Origin: Cyanoderma ruficeps
Lineage: Eukaryota; Chordata; Aves; Passeriformes; Timaliidae
NCBI GenBank assembly: GCA_008694505.1
Contig: VZDJ01000102.1
Location: 124,763 to 188,762, forward strand
Length of the DNA stretch: 64,000 nt
Direction of reading: 5' to 3'
The notes under the pieces were generated by a model. The model was given only the letters and a program-made list of their open reading frames with translations. It was not told the DNA's origin and ran no database searches. This document shows positions 62,901 to 64,000 of the stretch, one piece after another. How positions within the stretch are numbered: position 1 is the stretch's first letter; every line of letters begins with the position of its first letter. Both the position numbers and the translations under genes were made by a program.

Positions 62901-64000
62901 ATACTGTTTTTCTGGAATTATGTCTCTTCTCAGAGTGCTCGGTTCTCCTTGAGCTGAGGCTGCTTCCAGTCATTTCTTAATGTGTGAGCACAGCCAGGCT
63001 TAAATCTGTTTTAGGCTTCAGCTTCCAACTGCTCCATTTTTCTCCAGCTGACAAGGTAGCATGGTAACCATTGTATTGAGCCACAAGAGGAAAACTCATG
63101 AGATAAATTGTGGCTTTTCTCTCTGTTCTTTATTCTTGTTTTTCTGTAACCATGTAGAGCAGGCACTGTAACGTGTTTGATGGAGTTAGTAGTTCCCAGC
63201 ATATGAGGATGATGGAGTGTTGTTGGTTACAGCTCGTTGTGACAAATATTTATATTAGTGCAGCTTTATCATTTGTCCCTGCAGCTCATAAAAAGCAGTA
63301 ATACAAATATTAATGTGATGCTCATGACTTGCAATAAGCAGACCAATGGTTCAGCCCATGGAGGGCTCTGCAGAGACTGAGGATTTTGGTAGTGATGCTG
63401 ATTCTCTCACCAAACTAAGAATATAATCTCTGTGTGCCTTCCCACTTGATAAAACCTCACTGCATTTGTTTTCTTTATTTGCCATGCAGTCTTGTTACTT
63501 CCTGAGAAGGTCAGAGTTACATATTTTGGAATATGATCTCTCCAAAAAGCCCAACCTGCTCAAAAGAGGAAAGTGTTAGCTTCTGGTATTTGACAAAGAC
63601 AATTCCTGCCTTGTCTATTACAAAAATACATCTTTATAAGTGGTTCTGAGTCACAGTGCAGCATTTCTCAGTCATTGAATTTCTGGTCTCCAGATAGATG
63701 AGGTTATTATTTTTGGTTAGATCTTGCCCTGATGTGCAATTCTGTGCTGTTCCAAGTAAATCTGACCCATTCATATTTGACTGGCACAGACTAAAGCCTG
63801 AATTTGTTATGGATATTGGACTGACTTCTATAATGAACTTTTTTTGTTTATACATTGAATGTGAATGTGGGCACAGACCTTACAGTTAGGAAATCAGGAT
63901 ATAAACAATGCTTGCTTTACCCGCCTGATCCCAAATAAAGTTAAACAAAGTTTTGTTCCTGCTATGTGTAAATTTGTTCAGATGTCCTGCTCTCTGTTGC

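Larger units (their letters stand above)
23473..64000 (+). other. Downstream SPON1 intron (partial), at least 40.5 kb
   Basis: No further SPON1 exon was recognised after the exon ending at 23472, so the rest of the window is most simply one long intron that runs past the window end. It contains three CR1 fragments, four LTRs, several microsatellites and G/T-rich tracts, and a few possible conserved non-coding blocks listed separately. I read it by eye, so a short downstream exon could have been missed. Confidence 0.65.

Noticed and set aside
1..64000. CRISPR arrays, tRNA, rRNA and snRNA genes
   Set aside because: No regularly spaced repeat array and no recognisable RNA-gene signature was seen on either strand by eye.

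Overview
This window looks like vertebrate nuclear DNA, most likely from a bird and perhaps a songbird. It is AT-rich and almost entirely non-coding. It carries CR1-type LINE fragments and solitary retroviral LTRs of a kind common in avian genomes. It also has a few short conserved exons bounded by GT/AG splice sites, and simple repeats. There are no bacterial features: no operons, no dense coding and no CRISPR array. The songbird placement is inference; the bird placement rests mainly on the CR1 3' ends.

The only gene I can identify is SPON1 (F-spondin), on the + strand. Three consecutive coding exons lie at 18536-18609, 19308-19430 and 23324-23472. Their splice phases fit together exactly, and the joined reading frame runs from the end of the Reeler domain into the spondin domain. 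The exons encoding the earlier Reeler region and the later spondin and thrombospondin-repeat regions were not found. The window is therefore read as the interior of a very large gene: at least 18.5 kb of upstream intron, two short introns (698 bp and 3,893 bp), and at least 40.5 kb of downstream intron.

The introns hold old mobile elements. There is a decayed retroviral integrase region on the - strand near 10.0-10.6 kb. Four CR1 fragments were recognised (about 16.9 kb, 34.7 kb, 37.0 kb and 50.3 kb). A - strand LTR lies near 30.3-30.7 kb. Two copies of one LTR family lie in opposite orientation at about 40.3-40.8 kb and 59.4-59.9 kb, the second next to another, unrelated LTR. Simple repeats, G/T-rich tracts, a pyrimidine-rich tract and several perfect short hairpins account for part of the rest. 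Some AT-rich blocks with preserved CpGs and homeodomain-like core sites look like possible conserved non-coding elements, but that needs alignment to other birds.

I did not find a convincing new biological system. The most interesting unexplained object is a 539-bp stop-free interval on the - strand (3601-4139). It has plausible splice sites at both ends and could be a nested exon, a processed gene fragment or chance.
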